Shown here: one piece after another, positions 8,401 through 15,412 of the stretch
Layout of the letters: the number at the start of each line of letters is the position of its first letter
How positions within the stretch are numbered: position 1 is the stretch's first letter
Source of the DNA: an uncultured Acetatifactor sp.
GTDB taxonomy: Bacteria > Bacillota > Clostridia > Lachnospirales > Lachnospiraceae
Direction of reading: 5' to 3'
Assembly: GCA_910584375.1 (NCBI GenBank)
Contig: CAJUAH010000047.1
Span: 1-18,928, forward strand
DNA: 18,928 bases
Made by a program: the position numbers and the translations under genes
The notes under the pieces: generated by a model
Database searches by the model: none
What the model was told of the DNA's origin: nothing
Seen by the model: the letters and a program-made list of their open reading frames with translations, nothing else

Positions 8401-9835
8401 GGCCCGCGGCGTCGTAGGCGTAGGCGCGGGTCTGCTCGGTGGCGTCGTTTAAGCGGACTTTTTCACTGGTCCGGCGGTTATTGCCGTCGTACCCGTATTC
8501 CAGGCAGGCCCCGGTGCTGTCGCTGACCCGCACGCGGCGGTTGTCCCGGTCGTAGGCGTAGCGGATCGTGTGGATGGCCCCGCTCTCCCCCTCCAGGGTC
8601 TGGGCGTCCCGGTAGCGGATCTCCTGGGTCATGTTGCCCGCCAGGTCGTAGCGGTAGCGGGTGAGCTGGTAATATACTGTACCGTCCTCTCCCCTGTTTA
8701 CGGGCTTTCTCACTTCCGTGAGCCACCCCATGCGGTTGTAGCGGTACAGCTCGCCGGGGCGCTCCTCGTCCGTCTCCCCCAGGAGGTACCCGTCGGCGTT
8801 TATGATCTTCACGATATTCCCCTGCAGGTCGTAGACGTAGCGTTTGCGCACAGCCCCCTCAGGGTCGGTGACCTGGGTGAGCTGCCCCACTTCGTCGTAG
8901 GCGTAGCGCCAGCCCTTGCCGCTGTCCGTCCGGCTGTCGTACTCCAGGGGGGCGATCTTCTCGGTGATGTGGCCCATGGCGTCGTAGCGGATCCTCTCCA
9001 CGCCGCCGTCCGGGTAATGGATCCTGATGCGGCGGCCCTCCGGGTCGTACTCGTAGGCGATGCCTTCGCCGTCCCCTGTGGCGGGGTCGTAGGCGTTGGG
9101 GTGTATCTCCTTCAGCACATGCCCCTCCACGTCCCGGGGCGTGGCCCGCACATTGCCCAGGGGATCCACGGTCATGACCAGGGCGTCCATGGCGTCGTAA
9201 CAGTACCGGGTGCCCGCCTGGCTGCCCCCTTCCCGGGCCTGGTTAGGGCGCACTACTTTGGTCAGGTTGCAGAGGGCGTCATAATAGTACCGGGTCACTT
9301 CTCCCAGCGGATTCGTCACCATGGTGACGCAGTCCATATGGTTGTAGGCATAGGCGGTGGTTCCCTGGGCGTCCTGCACTTCCATGCAGCGTCCGGCCCT
9401 GTCGTAGGCATAGCGGACCGTGTTTCCCTCCGGGGTGGTGATGGCGCTGGGCTGGGGGCAGTTCCCCTCATAGGCATAGACGGTGGTGTTGCCCCCGGCG
9501 TCCGTCACTTCCGTGACGCGGCCCAGGCCGTCGTAGGCCAGGAGGACACGCTGCTCTGCGCCCTCCTGGATCCGGCTGCGGATCTCCACCGGGTTGCCGT
9601 GGCGGTCGTAGGCAAACTGCTGTTTCCTGCCTCCGTTGTCCCATTTTTCGGTGATCCGGCCTTCCCCGTCATAGGCAAAGCTGGTGACCAGGCCGTTGGG
9701 CAGGGTCTCCTCCAATAGCTGGCTGTCCTTGCCGAATCTCCGGAGCAGCTCATTGCCCAGCCTGTCCTTTTCCCACTCCCGGTTTTCCCGCGTGTCGTAC
9801 CGGGCCTCCCGGTGTTCCCTGCAAATAATTAAAAA
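5468..9835 (-). CDS. 5'-truncated Rhs/YD-repeat protein (second copy) with WapA-like C-terminal tip
   Basis: The frame is open from after an in-frame TAG (9836-9838) to the stop at 5468. Rhs-like coding begins near 9825, where composition jumps from AT-rich to GC-rich. There is no in-frame ATG or good ribosome site at the 5' end; a TTG at 9715 would give 1415 residues. The N-terminal secretion and trafficking regions are absent. Dozens of YD repeats (RYxYDxxGN) fill 9700-6400, followed by the core end at YYADPSGH (base about 6065). The 198-residue tip has a helical Glu/Ala-rich part, a linker with VLDTSDNR, then a short domain of about 70 residues (DPRWPASEGWIKM, NGIEIHFVYN, ending FDDFKFK). 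I recall this ending from WapA-type tips, many of which cut tRNA, but the activity is inference. WapI-like immunity follows. It is probably silent unless recombined onto a full-length rhs. Confidence 0.8.
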   Translation of the reverse strand, partial: FLIICREHREARYDTRENREWEKDRLGNELLRRFGKDSQLLEETLPNGLVTSFAYDGEGRITEKWDNGGRKQQFAYDRHGNPVEIRSRIQEGAEQRVLLAYDGLGRVTEVTDAGGNTTVYAYEGNCPQPSAITTPEGNTVRYAYDRAGRCMEVQDAQGTTAYAYNHMDCVTMVTNPLGEVTRYYYDALCNLTKVVRPNQAREGGSQAGTRYCYDAMDALVMTVDPLGNVRATPRDVEGHVLKEIHPNAYDPATGDGEGIAYEYDPEGRRIRIHYPDGGVERIRYDAMGHITEKIAPLEYDSRTDSGKGWRYAYDEVGQLTQVTDPEGAVRKRYVYDLQGNIVKIINADGYLLGETDEERPGELYRYNRMGWLTEVRKPVNRGEDGTVYYQLTRYRYDLAGNMTQEIRYRDAQTLEGESGAIHTIRYAYDRDNRRVRVSDSTGACLEYGYDGNNRRTSEKVRLNDATEQTRAYAYDAAGRLTQVRQSADEEGCGHRTAATSYEYDLNGNLVRIRLPYGAEIRRQYDEADRLTAETHVEKSTGIQNTTRFSYDKGGNLTEVTDNRGNTLRIEYDLLDQETRRTEKDGGVTRRTYDRNGRLARLVLPNEYQRLGEQAHGQQYAYDLLGRVAEITRPDGALQARHTYDAGGYLLSTTDACGNGIRFAYDLGGRRTCAITAAGSTQQYEYDPFGNITGVTDGEGNRTRYELDEWGRVTEVARPDGASEYYRYDYAGNITASVDGEGHTTRYEYGADGHMLRMTDPLGHSEEYHYDAGGRLCRMTDRNGVETTYTYNLYGSPTGRRARALGKPGDPQVLGDPGETSGALRKAELLSSGHPGTILSETYEYTPEGLLKSAISHGSVPGVSNARTLGMRYSYEYDVMGRLTRKSASGRTLLVMSYDLNGNLVNQEDISGKVLQCHYNTLDILQYVNDNNNRLAEYTYYSDGTVKSLKSGSLYTEYAYDADRNLTSLKTMLGGEVLADNRYSYDHNGNRTERRQPGGATRYTYDSVNQLTRIEYPTYTEQLYYDRAGNRSRRITGDMQEEYRYDPANHLTEYTKGGETTTFTYDKAGNLTADNRARYTYDLFNRTERVETFDGHIQVNHYDAEGLRSGIEEDGRLVQFIFRGQEVVTELEEDKGMIRYIRGYDLIASDADSARTYYHYASDELGSITHVTAGEDILNRYEYDAWGNLTLCEETVENRFKFNGQQHDPISQQYYLRARYYNPVIGRFTQEDTYRGDGLNLYAYCRNNPVYYADPSGHQPNCVKDAAQKYMEQGMSAEEAYRRAYAEHAEIKLADAENLSPQERYRLEERQRRLQGEEAPTAPTPESGMVSPGSVLDTSDNRVDGPSAETVDNNRRSNERSSEICGVGNPVEVEGRGNTGRTVPNSLDEQMAMHQVQSNPLDGAMDMSQARKPVIMTDPRWPASEGWIKMSNNVNGIEIHFVYNKETGAFDDFKFK
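6065..7983 (-). repeat. Rhs core direct repeat, copy in the second rhs
   Basis: This segment is collinear without net indels with 17010-18928 at a constant offset of 10,945 bases. By eye the encoded proteins differ at roughly 30 of about 640 residues. The similarity stops abruptly at the DPSGH codons on the left. To the right the homology presumably continues beyond the window's edge. Confidence 0.9.
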
Positions 9836-9915
9836 CTAACATGGTAACTTATGCTCAATTAAGCAGGAATATCTTTGTTAAATATCAGCAAGGAGTAAAT
9901 TATCTGTTTATACTA
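9836..9915. other. Boundary between cargo operon and truncated rhs copy
   Basis: This short AT-rich stretch lies after the stop of the HD-radical SAM gene and ends at an in-frame TAG before the truncated rhs. The change to GC-rich Rhs sequence occurs near 9822-9830. I see no clear terminator hairpin, no insertion-sequence end and no target-site duplication. Confidence 0.5.
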
Positions 9916-12405
9916 TTAAATTGTTTGGGGCTTGTCCCCATTCAGCATTTCTTTTATAGGCTCAATACTATGCCTATAAATCTTATTGGTGCCTTTCAAT
10001 GAATTTATAAAATCCTCTATTTTGCTTTGTTCATCTTCATACATCTCATTTTTCCCTACATTAATACAGTTACCTTCTAAAGACTGGAATTGAAATCTAT
10101 TACCCACAACAATATCTAAATCATATTTTTGAGCCAAATGCTTATATTCTTCTGTATCCTCATTAGTTACATTGTCCAAGAAAGGTTTAATATAAATATA
10201 AAATTTAATTTTTTTTAAAAATTTTATATGTTTAAAAGTCTCAATCCGATTTTCTATACTATCTGCTCCCGGTTCCCAATATGAGGATTGATTAATGGTC
10301 GGCAAACTTACAAATACATTCAATTGGTTTTCAAACTTTAAAATATCATTCAAATTTTGAATCCACTTATACGGGATTCCTTTTTTAGTAGCTATTTGAA
10401 TAAAGAAGTTCTTTTCTGCAAAATATTTTATAAGACTTACCATATTTATAAGATTGTCTTCCGTCATACATTCTGCATAGCATCCTATCGAAATAATGTC
10501 CTTTTCAGGAGAAACATCATGGATTCGTTCAAATTCAGCAATTACTTCATCAGCAGTATGTTTCTCCCTTTTTAATAAACCGATATTGTTTAAATAACAA
10601 TATTTACATGATAAGTTGCATCCAAGAATATTGTTTATAAAAACTCTGCTATTTTTCTTATCTTTGACAGCTAAAGGCCATTCATAAATTTCCTCATAGG
10701 CTTGCTTATTTTTTGCAATACATTTTCCATACTTAGAACATAAACATCTTTTTACAGATAAAATTTCACAAGGAAAATCACCATTCAGGAAAACTACTTT
10801 ATCCATTATGCTTTTTCTGATTATTTCTAATTCATCATCCAAACCATACTGTATTTCAATTTTCCTCCATAAGACTGTATATATACGAATAATTTCAATG
10901 TCTTTCATATATTTTTTTATCATGTTAGCAATTGTATCAAATGAGGAAATTACGCCAGTAAATAATACGACTTTTTTGTAGTCTCCTATTTTGAAAGTAT
11001 TTTCCATATCTGTAGCAACGGTTCCAGGTTTTGTAGGAATTAAGTATGAAAATGGAAAATTTAATTGAAAAGCTGTTCTGGAGGCCAAAATATTTCCATT
11101 CATACTTATTCCAATCATTAAAATATCTCGATCCTTCTGTTCTGCTAATACCTTTTCCACATCACGAACTACTGCCTGAACAATTTTTGTGCTTATATCA
11201 TTATCTGAAAGTATAGAACGAACATCTACCCAGTCTACTCCGCAAAACCTTCTGTTAAGGCGATAATGCCCAGATGATATTAAATCATTATCGTACACAT
11301 ATTTCGATATGTCTTCCCCCAATTCCGTATCTAAATATGTCGGTTGTCCAAATATGTACTTATCAAATTTTTCTAGTTGATCCCCTTTATTTTTAACTAC
11401 TCCATTTGTATTTTGACCTAGCAAACCGTTCATCCGCTCTAATTCGTTATGTTTGTATGATAAGTCGTTGATCATATGCAATTCTTCTTTTGTTAATAAA
11501 CCATTCAAATCACAGATTTTTACACATTTGATTTTGATTTTGTTGTAATATTCTTCGCAATTATCAAACGCATAATCATTTACCATGTTCAAACAGTTTT
11601 CAATTTTTCCATAAATATTCTTTATATTCTCTACAATATTTTCTCTATCGTCAATAATTTTAGAAGATAGATACTGTTCATTTAAAAATATATTTATTGT
11701 TGATCTATCTTTTGCAACTTCCTTAAAATAATTAAGATATTCCCAGTAATAATATGACTCTTTTTCATCCTCATTATCCAAATTGAGGCCTTCATATCGA
11801 TTATCCCCATTACCAATACGCGAGTTTGTAACATCTAATTCGTCCGCCAATCTTAAAACACCCGCTAACCATCTTACTTGTATTTCCTCTCCCAGTTCCC
11901 CCTTCTCTTTATCTGGTGTAGTTTTCAAAGTATATGTGCTTATTATTTCCTTACCATCTGCATCTATCTTTTTAATGTCAGAATGCGCGGTAATTATTTT
12001 TTTAACTATTGAAACATCTTGAATAGGTACTTCTTTCCAAACTACCCCGCTACTTTCTTTTTGCACATAGTCTGCCGACTGTTTTGAATGGCACAATCGG
12101 TCAAAATGCTCTAATGTCATGGATATATCATGTAGCAAGACTGCAACTGCAAGAACAAAGTATTCCTCTGGTCTTATCTCAACATTTTTTAATAATACGT
12201 TGTCTATGATTGCATATATATCCTTACAATGGTGAGAAAAATCATGTTTTGTATATGCCGTCCTTCTAATCAATGAACCTTCGTTCAGTTTAGGCGCATA
12301 GTGCTCCGCAAGCTGTATCCACGCCTCCATATATCTGTTTCCCATACCCTTTATACAATTAAGTTTTGTCAAAGGCTCAATCTCTTTTACCCTATAAGAT
12401 TTCAT
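9916..12405 (-). CDS. HD domain - phosphoribosyltransferase-like - radical SAM fusion protein
   Basis: This is an 829-residue, three-domain protein. Residues 45-300 form an HD-superfamily domain: HDFSHH (54-59), LLHDIS (91-95) with the His92-Asp93 pair, His141 and RLADELD (185-191, Asp188), a full set of likely metal ligands. Residues 370-540 are phosphoribosyltransferase-like: an OPRT-type SSGHYR strand (377-382), GISMNGNILAS (432-442), and VVLFTGVISSFDT (479-491) in the PRPP-loop position, without the usual acidic pair. Residues 585-800 are radical SAM, with GCNLSCKYCYLNN (595-607) giving CxxxCxxC for the 4Fe-4S cluster, and EPGADSIENRIETF as in spore-lyase-like members. An extra Cys set (CLCSKYGKC, 554-562) precedes it. 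The ATG at 12405 comes 3 bases after the previous gene's TAG, with GAGGAA overlapping that gene's end. The substrate is unknown; I do not recognise this fusion as a named system. Confidence 0.88.
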   Translation of the reverse strand: MKSYRVKEIEPLTKLNCIKGMGNRYMEAWIQLAEHYAPKLNEGSLIRRTAYTKHDFSHHCKDIYAIIDNVLLKNVEIRPEEYFVLAVAVLLHDISMTLEHFDRLCHSKQSADYVQKESSGVVWKEVPIQDVSIVKKIITAHSDIKKIDADGKEIISTYTLKTTPDKEKGELGEEIQVRWLAGVLRLADELDVTNSRIGNGDNRYEGLNLDNEDEKESYYYWEYLNYFKEVAKDRSTINIFLNEQYLSSKIIDDRENIVENIKNIYGKIENCLNMVNDYAFDNCEEYYNKIKIKCVKICDLNGLLTKEELHMINDLSYKHNELERMNGLLGQNTNGVVKNKGDQLEKFDKYIFGQPTYLDTELGEDISKYVYDNDLISSGHYRLNRRFCGVDWVDVRSILSDNDISTKIVQAVVRDVEKVLAEQKDRDILMIGISMNGNILASRTAFQLNFPFSYLIPTKPGTVATDMENTFKIGDYKKVVLFTGVISSFDTIANMIKKYMKDIEIIRIYTVLWRKIEIQYGLDDELEIIRKSIMDKVVFLNGDFPCEILSVKRCLCSKYGKCIAKNKQAYEEIYEWPLAVKDKKNSRVFINNILGCNLSCKYCYLNNIGLLKREKHTADEVIAEFERIHDVSPEKDIISIGCYAECMTEDNLINMVSLIKYFAEKNFFIQIATKKGIPYKWIQNLNDILKFENQLNVFVSLPTINQSSYWEPGADSIENRIETFKHIKFLKKIKFYIYIKPFLDNVTNEDTEEYKHLAQKYDLDIVVGNRFQFQSLEGNCINVGKNEMYEDEQSKIEDFINSLKGTNKIYRHSIEPIKEMLNGDKPQTI

Positions 12406-12408
12406 CTT

Positions 12409-13374
12409 CTATTCCTCGCTATTCGGATTTTTTAAAAATATTTTATATTCATTTTTTAACTCTTTCTGTCCCAGTAGACATTTAACATGGTTAATGGACG
12501 AATACCTGTTTTTTTGAGCAATTACGTCCAAATCTAGTAGGCATATACATCCTACTGAACTAATCACCTCTCCCCCCTGTGAATTTACAAGAGCATTAAG
12601 TACCTTTGTTTCACTTCCCAAACAAATCATATCATAAACATGAACATATTTTTTCCCACTTTTTACCGCCGGACTGCAATTATATGTCTCTTCAAATCTT
12701 TGCCCTATGTTAAAATATAAGACATCGCATTCTAAAACTTCTCCCAAAATCGAAGCAAATGAAACACCATTTTTGCTCGTTGCTATGATAGCGTCAAATT
12801 TCTCTTTATATATTTGGTTCCAAAGCAAATATATTACATAAGGAAAATTTATTGTATCATAAAATAAATTTTTTAAGTTAATTTGCATATTACTGTATAC
12901 ACCCGATGATACAAGATATTGATACTTTGTCTCTATGCAGTCCTTCTCTATGGTTTCATTTAAATACTTTATTTGTATATCTCTAATTGTGTGAACTGTG
13001 AAAGTGCGTTCTCCGATATCACCCAATACATAATATCCCTTCGATGCTGAATTTAAAATTTTTTTCCCCCTATTTTGTACGATATCAACACACATTATTT
13101 TGTCAAGCGCACTATTAGACTCTATGTTTGCCATGATAATTGTTTTTCCTCTATTTGTAAGTTTCTTAAAGTATTCAGAAAAAACTCTATCACGTGCTTT
13201 ATTTAAATTTTGAAAATCCCATATATAAACAAGATTTTCAGTGCAATAATTTGTTAATGTTTTCAAAAACTCTTCCTCGAAAAGTTCTATTTTATGTTTG
13301 CTACGTTTTCCTTCCCAAGCCATATTATATTGCATTGGTATGTATATATATTCTTTGTCTTTTATTGTAAACAT
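12409..13374 (-). CDS. STAS-like domain plus orotate-phosphoribosyltransferase-like domain protein
   Basis: This 321-residue protein starts at ATG 13374 after AAGGAAGG. Residues 46-88 (NLVYIWDFQNLNKARDRV and GKTIIMANIES) have the strand-helix-strand pattern of a STAS-like domain. Residues 150-282 resemble a type I phosphoribosyltransferase of the orotate type: VSSGVYSNMQINLKNL (155-170) mimics the OPRT LkSGrxSpyY strand, FDAIIATSKNGVSFAS (193-208) matches the core strand and helix, and YVHVYDMICLGSETK (243-257) occupies the PRPP loop. Of the normal VDDVxTTGxT signature only one acid (Asp248) and Gly253-Ser254 remain, so catalysis is uncertain and PRPP or nucleotide binding may be the role. 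The same motifs in the same order occur in the downstream fusion protein, suggesting related or partner domains. Gaps are 34 bases from gene 1 and 3 bases to gene 3, so this is one operon. Confidence 0.8.
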   Translation of the reverse strand: MFTIKDKEYIYIPMQYNMAWEGKRSKHKIELFEEEFLKTLTNYCTENLVYIWDFQNLNKARDRVFSEYFKKLTNRGKTIIMANIESNSALDKIMCVDIVQNRGKKILNSASKGYYVLGDIGERTFTVHTIRDIQIKYLNETIEKDCIETKYQYLVSSGVYSNMQINLKNLFYDTINFPYVIYLLWNQIYKEKFDAIIATSKNGVSFASILGEVLECDVLYFNIGQRFEETYNCSPAVKSGKKYVHVYDMICLGSETKVLNALVNSQGGEVISSVGCICLLDLDVIAQKNRYSSINHVKCLLGQKELKNEYKIFLKNPNSEE

Positions 13375-13408
13375 GCTTTTCCTTCCTTTATCTATATTCT
13401 TATTTGTT

Positions 13409-14461
13409 TTAAAGCTTTAATGGCACTTCTATCTCTACATGTGTTCCCGCGTAGTAAGTAGTGTACTGAATGTTTTCTGATTTTTTTAAAAAATTATAAA
13501 GCATATTTGCCATTTTTAACTTAGTTTCACTCTCTACAAATATTTGAGGATCTATATTCGACAGTGCCATCCTTATTTCACCACTGTGAAAGTATATTAC
13601 ACCCCCCATATTCATTACTTCTCGCAACACATTCCATAATCCATAGATTGGATCACCAAACCGAAATATTACTCCCTCTATTATCGACAGCAAATCTAAT
13701 CTTGAGTTTCTTAATTTCTGCCTTAATTCTTTCTCCTTGGGTACTATTATGGGCTTATATCCTCGAGAGATGCTTTCTTGGATACCACATGTCATACCTT
13801 TCCCACAATCTGATATAGCGATAAAAATCTTTTTCAATTCTCGATTTGTTTGCATAGTGATAAAACAGGGGCTTTTCCCATGATCTAATGAATTATAACA
13901 TACTTGTTTACAAAAAAACTCAAGAAGATTTATAACATATCGCCTATTCGTAATAGCATCAAAAATGTAATAGGAGAAATCATCTAAATATTTCTGAAAT
14001 AATTCTGAATATTTTTTTTGCAATTCAAAAACTACTTGCTCTTCTGACAAATCTTCATTTAATAATACTGTTGTGCAAAAGTCAGGAAAATTATATGAGT
14101 TTTTCCTTATACTCTCATTAGCTTGTATGTCAAATATTTTAATGTCCTTATTTATATCTAAAAAATTAATGCTTTTTAAATAACTCATTACACCTGACCC
14201 ATTACTACCCGGAATATATATTTGAGGAGAAATATGAGTAATATTCTTAATAATCATCCCCGAAATGAAAAAGTTTGGAATCACATTTCCGTCAATAGAC
14301 TTACAATTTGAAAGGTCTATAAATAACATCGTGCTTTTATGTCTTTTCCATACATTAATATAATCCTGTATCTTTCTTAAATAATAGTAATAAAAAACTT
14401 GTGAGGTGAAATCTTTTTTTATTTGTATAGTATAAATAAATTTTTCATACCCTTTTTCCAT
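13409..14461 (-). CDS. STAS-like domain plus GHKL (Bergerat) ATPase protein
   Basis: This is a 350-residue protein starting at ATG 14461, after AAGGGGA. Residues 44-72 (TMLFIDLSNCKSIDGNVIPN) look like a STAS strand and helix. Residues 175-350 carry a complete GHKL ATPase: N box ELF-like EFFCKQVCYNSLDHG (181-195, with Asn190 and His194), G1 box SDCGKGM (217-223), a G2-like FGDPIYGLWNV (268-278) followed by GGVIYFHSG, and a C-terminal GTHVEIEVPL (339-348). Such ATPases include anti-sigma kinases and sensor kinases. No His phospho-acceptor dimer domain is evident, so this is more like a switch-type kinase or ATPase than a classical histidine kinase. It is the first gene of the three-gene unit and may regulate it, perhaps by acting on the STAS-like part of the next protein (inference). 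No signal peptide or membrane segment is seen. Confidence 0.83.
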   Translation of the reverse strand: MEKGYEKFIYTIQIKKDFTSQVFYYYYLRKIQDYINVWKRHKSTMLFIDLSNCKSIDGNVIPNFFISGMIIKNITHISPQIYIPGSNGSGVMSYLKSINFLDINKDIKIFDIQANESIRKNSYNFPDFCTTVLLNEDLSEEQVVFELQKKYSELFQKYLDDFSYYIFDAITNRRYVINLLEFFCKQVCYNSLDHGKSPCFITMQTNRELKKIFIAISDCGKGMTCGIQESISRGYKPIIVPKEKELRQKLRNSRLDLLSIIEGVIFRFGDPIYGLWNVLREVMNMGGVIYFHSGEIRMALSNIDPQIFVESETKLKMANMLYNFLKKSENIQYTTYYAGTHVEIEVPLKL

Positions 14462-14577
14462 AGTTTGTCCCCTTTTTTAGCCTTTATACTTGTATGGTTA
14501 TTTATCAACTGTCTTTTTTATTTGTGCTATAATGAGTCTTTCTTTTCATATTTCCGTTTTACAATTTGTCCGTATAA

Positions 14578-14605
14578 ACAATAATTTTATATTGTCTTTT
14601 GGCAA
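14578..14605 (-). promoter_or_regulatory. Candidate promoter with overlapping inverted repeat upstream of the three-gene unit
   Basis: On the minus strand TTGCCA (14605-14600) is separated by 16 bases from TATTGT (14583-14578), five of six and four of six matches to sigma-70-type consensus. The -10 forms one arm of a 6-base inverted repeat, ACAATA-6-TATTGT (14578-14595), which could be an operator. It lies in the 175-base gap before the STAS-GHKL gene. In such AT-rich DNA a match of this quality can arise by chance. Confidence 0.3.
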
Positions 14606-14636
14606 TTCATTACTTTTGTTTTTGTATATTTTGGGA

Positions 14637-15383
14637 TTAAAATAAATATTGCTGCAATATTACACCCTCAATCAATAACATTTTATTAGCTATCTTTTTT
14701 TCCCAACCTATTTCCCTATTCCCATATACTTCCAATATGGTTTTTGCGTTTACTATATCCTGAACATATTTACCTTTCGTATCTATAGTAGTCAACTTTT
14801 TTCCTATTTCTGAAATTGCGCTTTCCAAATAATGTTTCCCTTTTTCATAATGTTTATTCCAGAAATTATTATACCCTATAACAAGATTTCTACAGACTAC
14901 ATCCTCATATTCTATTTTCCAGTTCTGTTCATTCTCATTTTCACAAATAAACGCATAAGCATCAAAATTCATTTTCTCAAACATGTCTATAATTTCATTC
15001 TGCATCTGAGGTAATATAACTGTGTTCCATACATCAAAAAACTCTTCTTTTTTGTAAAATATCGTTGAAGATATCTTCTGCTTATATGCAATATCTGTAT
15101 AAACATTGCTTCTTAGATTAGCACGATTACTCCATTTTAAACGCATGATTTTACTATATCGAGAACTATCACAATAAATCCATGTCGGGGCAAGCATCAG
15201 TTTCAATTTTATTTCTTCAACTCCCATTCGGTATATCATCTGAATGTGGTGTTCTTTTAGCCTAAGCAGACATTCTTTTTTACTATCCACTTCAAATCCT
15301 TCTCGTAGCAACAACTTTTCCAATTGTCCATTCATATATTCATTTACCTGCCTAATGGTGATCCACTCAATTTGTTTTTCCAT
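14637..15383 (-). CDS. Unknown protein, paralogue of the next upstream gene; probable immunity protein 2
   Basis: This 248-residue protein starts at ATG 15383 after AGAGGG. I do not recognise a family. It aligns over nearly its full length with the gene just upstream: both have a short N-terminal region ending in RLKEHHIQM / RLREHYLQM, a central NVYTDIAYKQ / NLYSEAAYRQ, WNTVILPQMQNE / WGEVILPQLQKE, KMNFDAYAFICEN / KMDFCAYVSICEN, and IGYNNFWNKHYEKG / IGYNCLWTQQYEKG. There is no signal peptide or membrane helix. It lies 29 bases after the upstream gene. Position after an Rhs toxin tip makes immunity the most likely role. The degree of divergence suggests duplication followed by specialisation, perhaps against a related toxin. 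Confidence 0.75.
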   Translation of the reverse strand: MEKQIEWITIRQVNEYMNGQLEKLLLREGFEVDSKKECLLRLKEHHIQMIYRMGVEEIKLKLMLAPTWIYCDSSRYSKIMRLKWSNRANLRSNVYTDIAYKQKISSTIFYKKEEFFDVWNTVILPQMQNEIIDMFEKMNFDAYAFICENENEQNWKIEYEDVVCRNLVIGYNNFWNKHYEKGKHYLESAISEIGKKLTTIDTKGKYVQDIVNAKTILEVYGNREIGWEKKIANKMLLIEGVILQQYLF

Positions 15384-15412
15384 TTTCTACACCCTCTTAC
15401 TTTCACAATTTT

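Noticed and set aside
6400..9700. Regular repeat spacing that could suggest a tandem DNA array or CRISPR
   Set aside because: The periodicity follows the YD peptide repeats in one open frame, with variable unit length and no conserved repeat/spacer structure.
8570..9718. Long plus-strand open frames opposite the Rhs core (also 7337-8323 and 16950-17879)
   Set aside because: They mirror the periodic, GC-rich YD repeats on the minus strand, show low-complexity Val/Gly/Ala composition, and lack recognisable domains. They are shadows.
9925..9955. Small hairpin GGGG-ACAAG-CCCC near the end of the HD-radical SAM gene as a terminator
   Set aside because: The stem is only 4 bases, lies inside the coding region and has no T-run after it on the minus strand.
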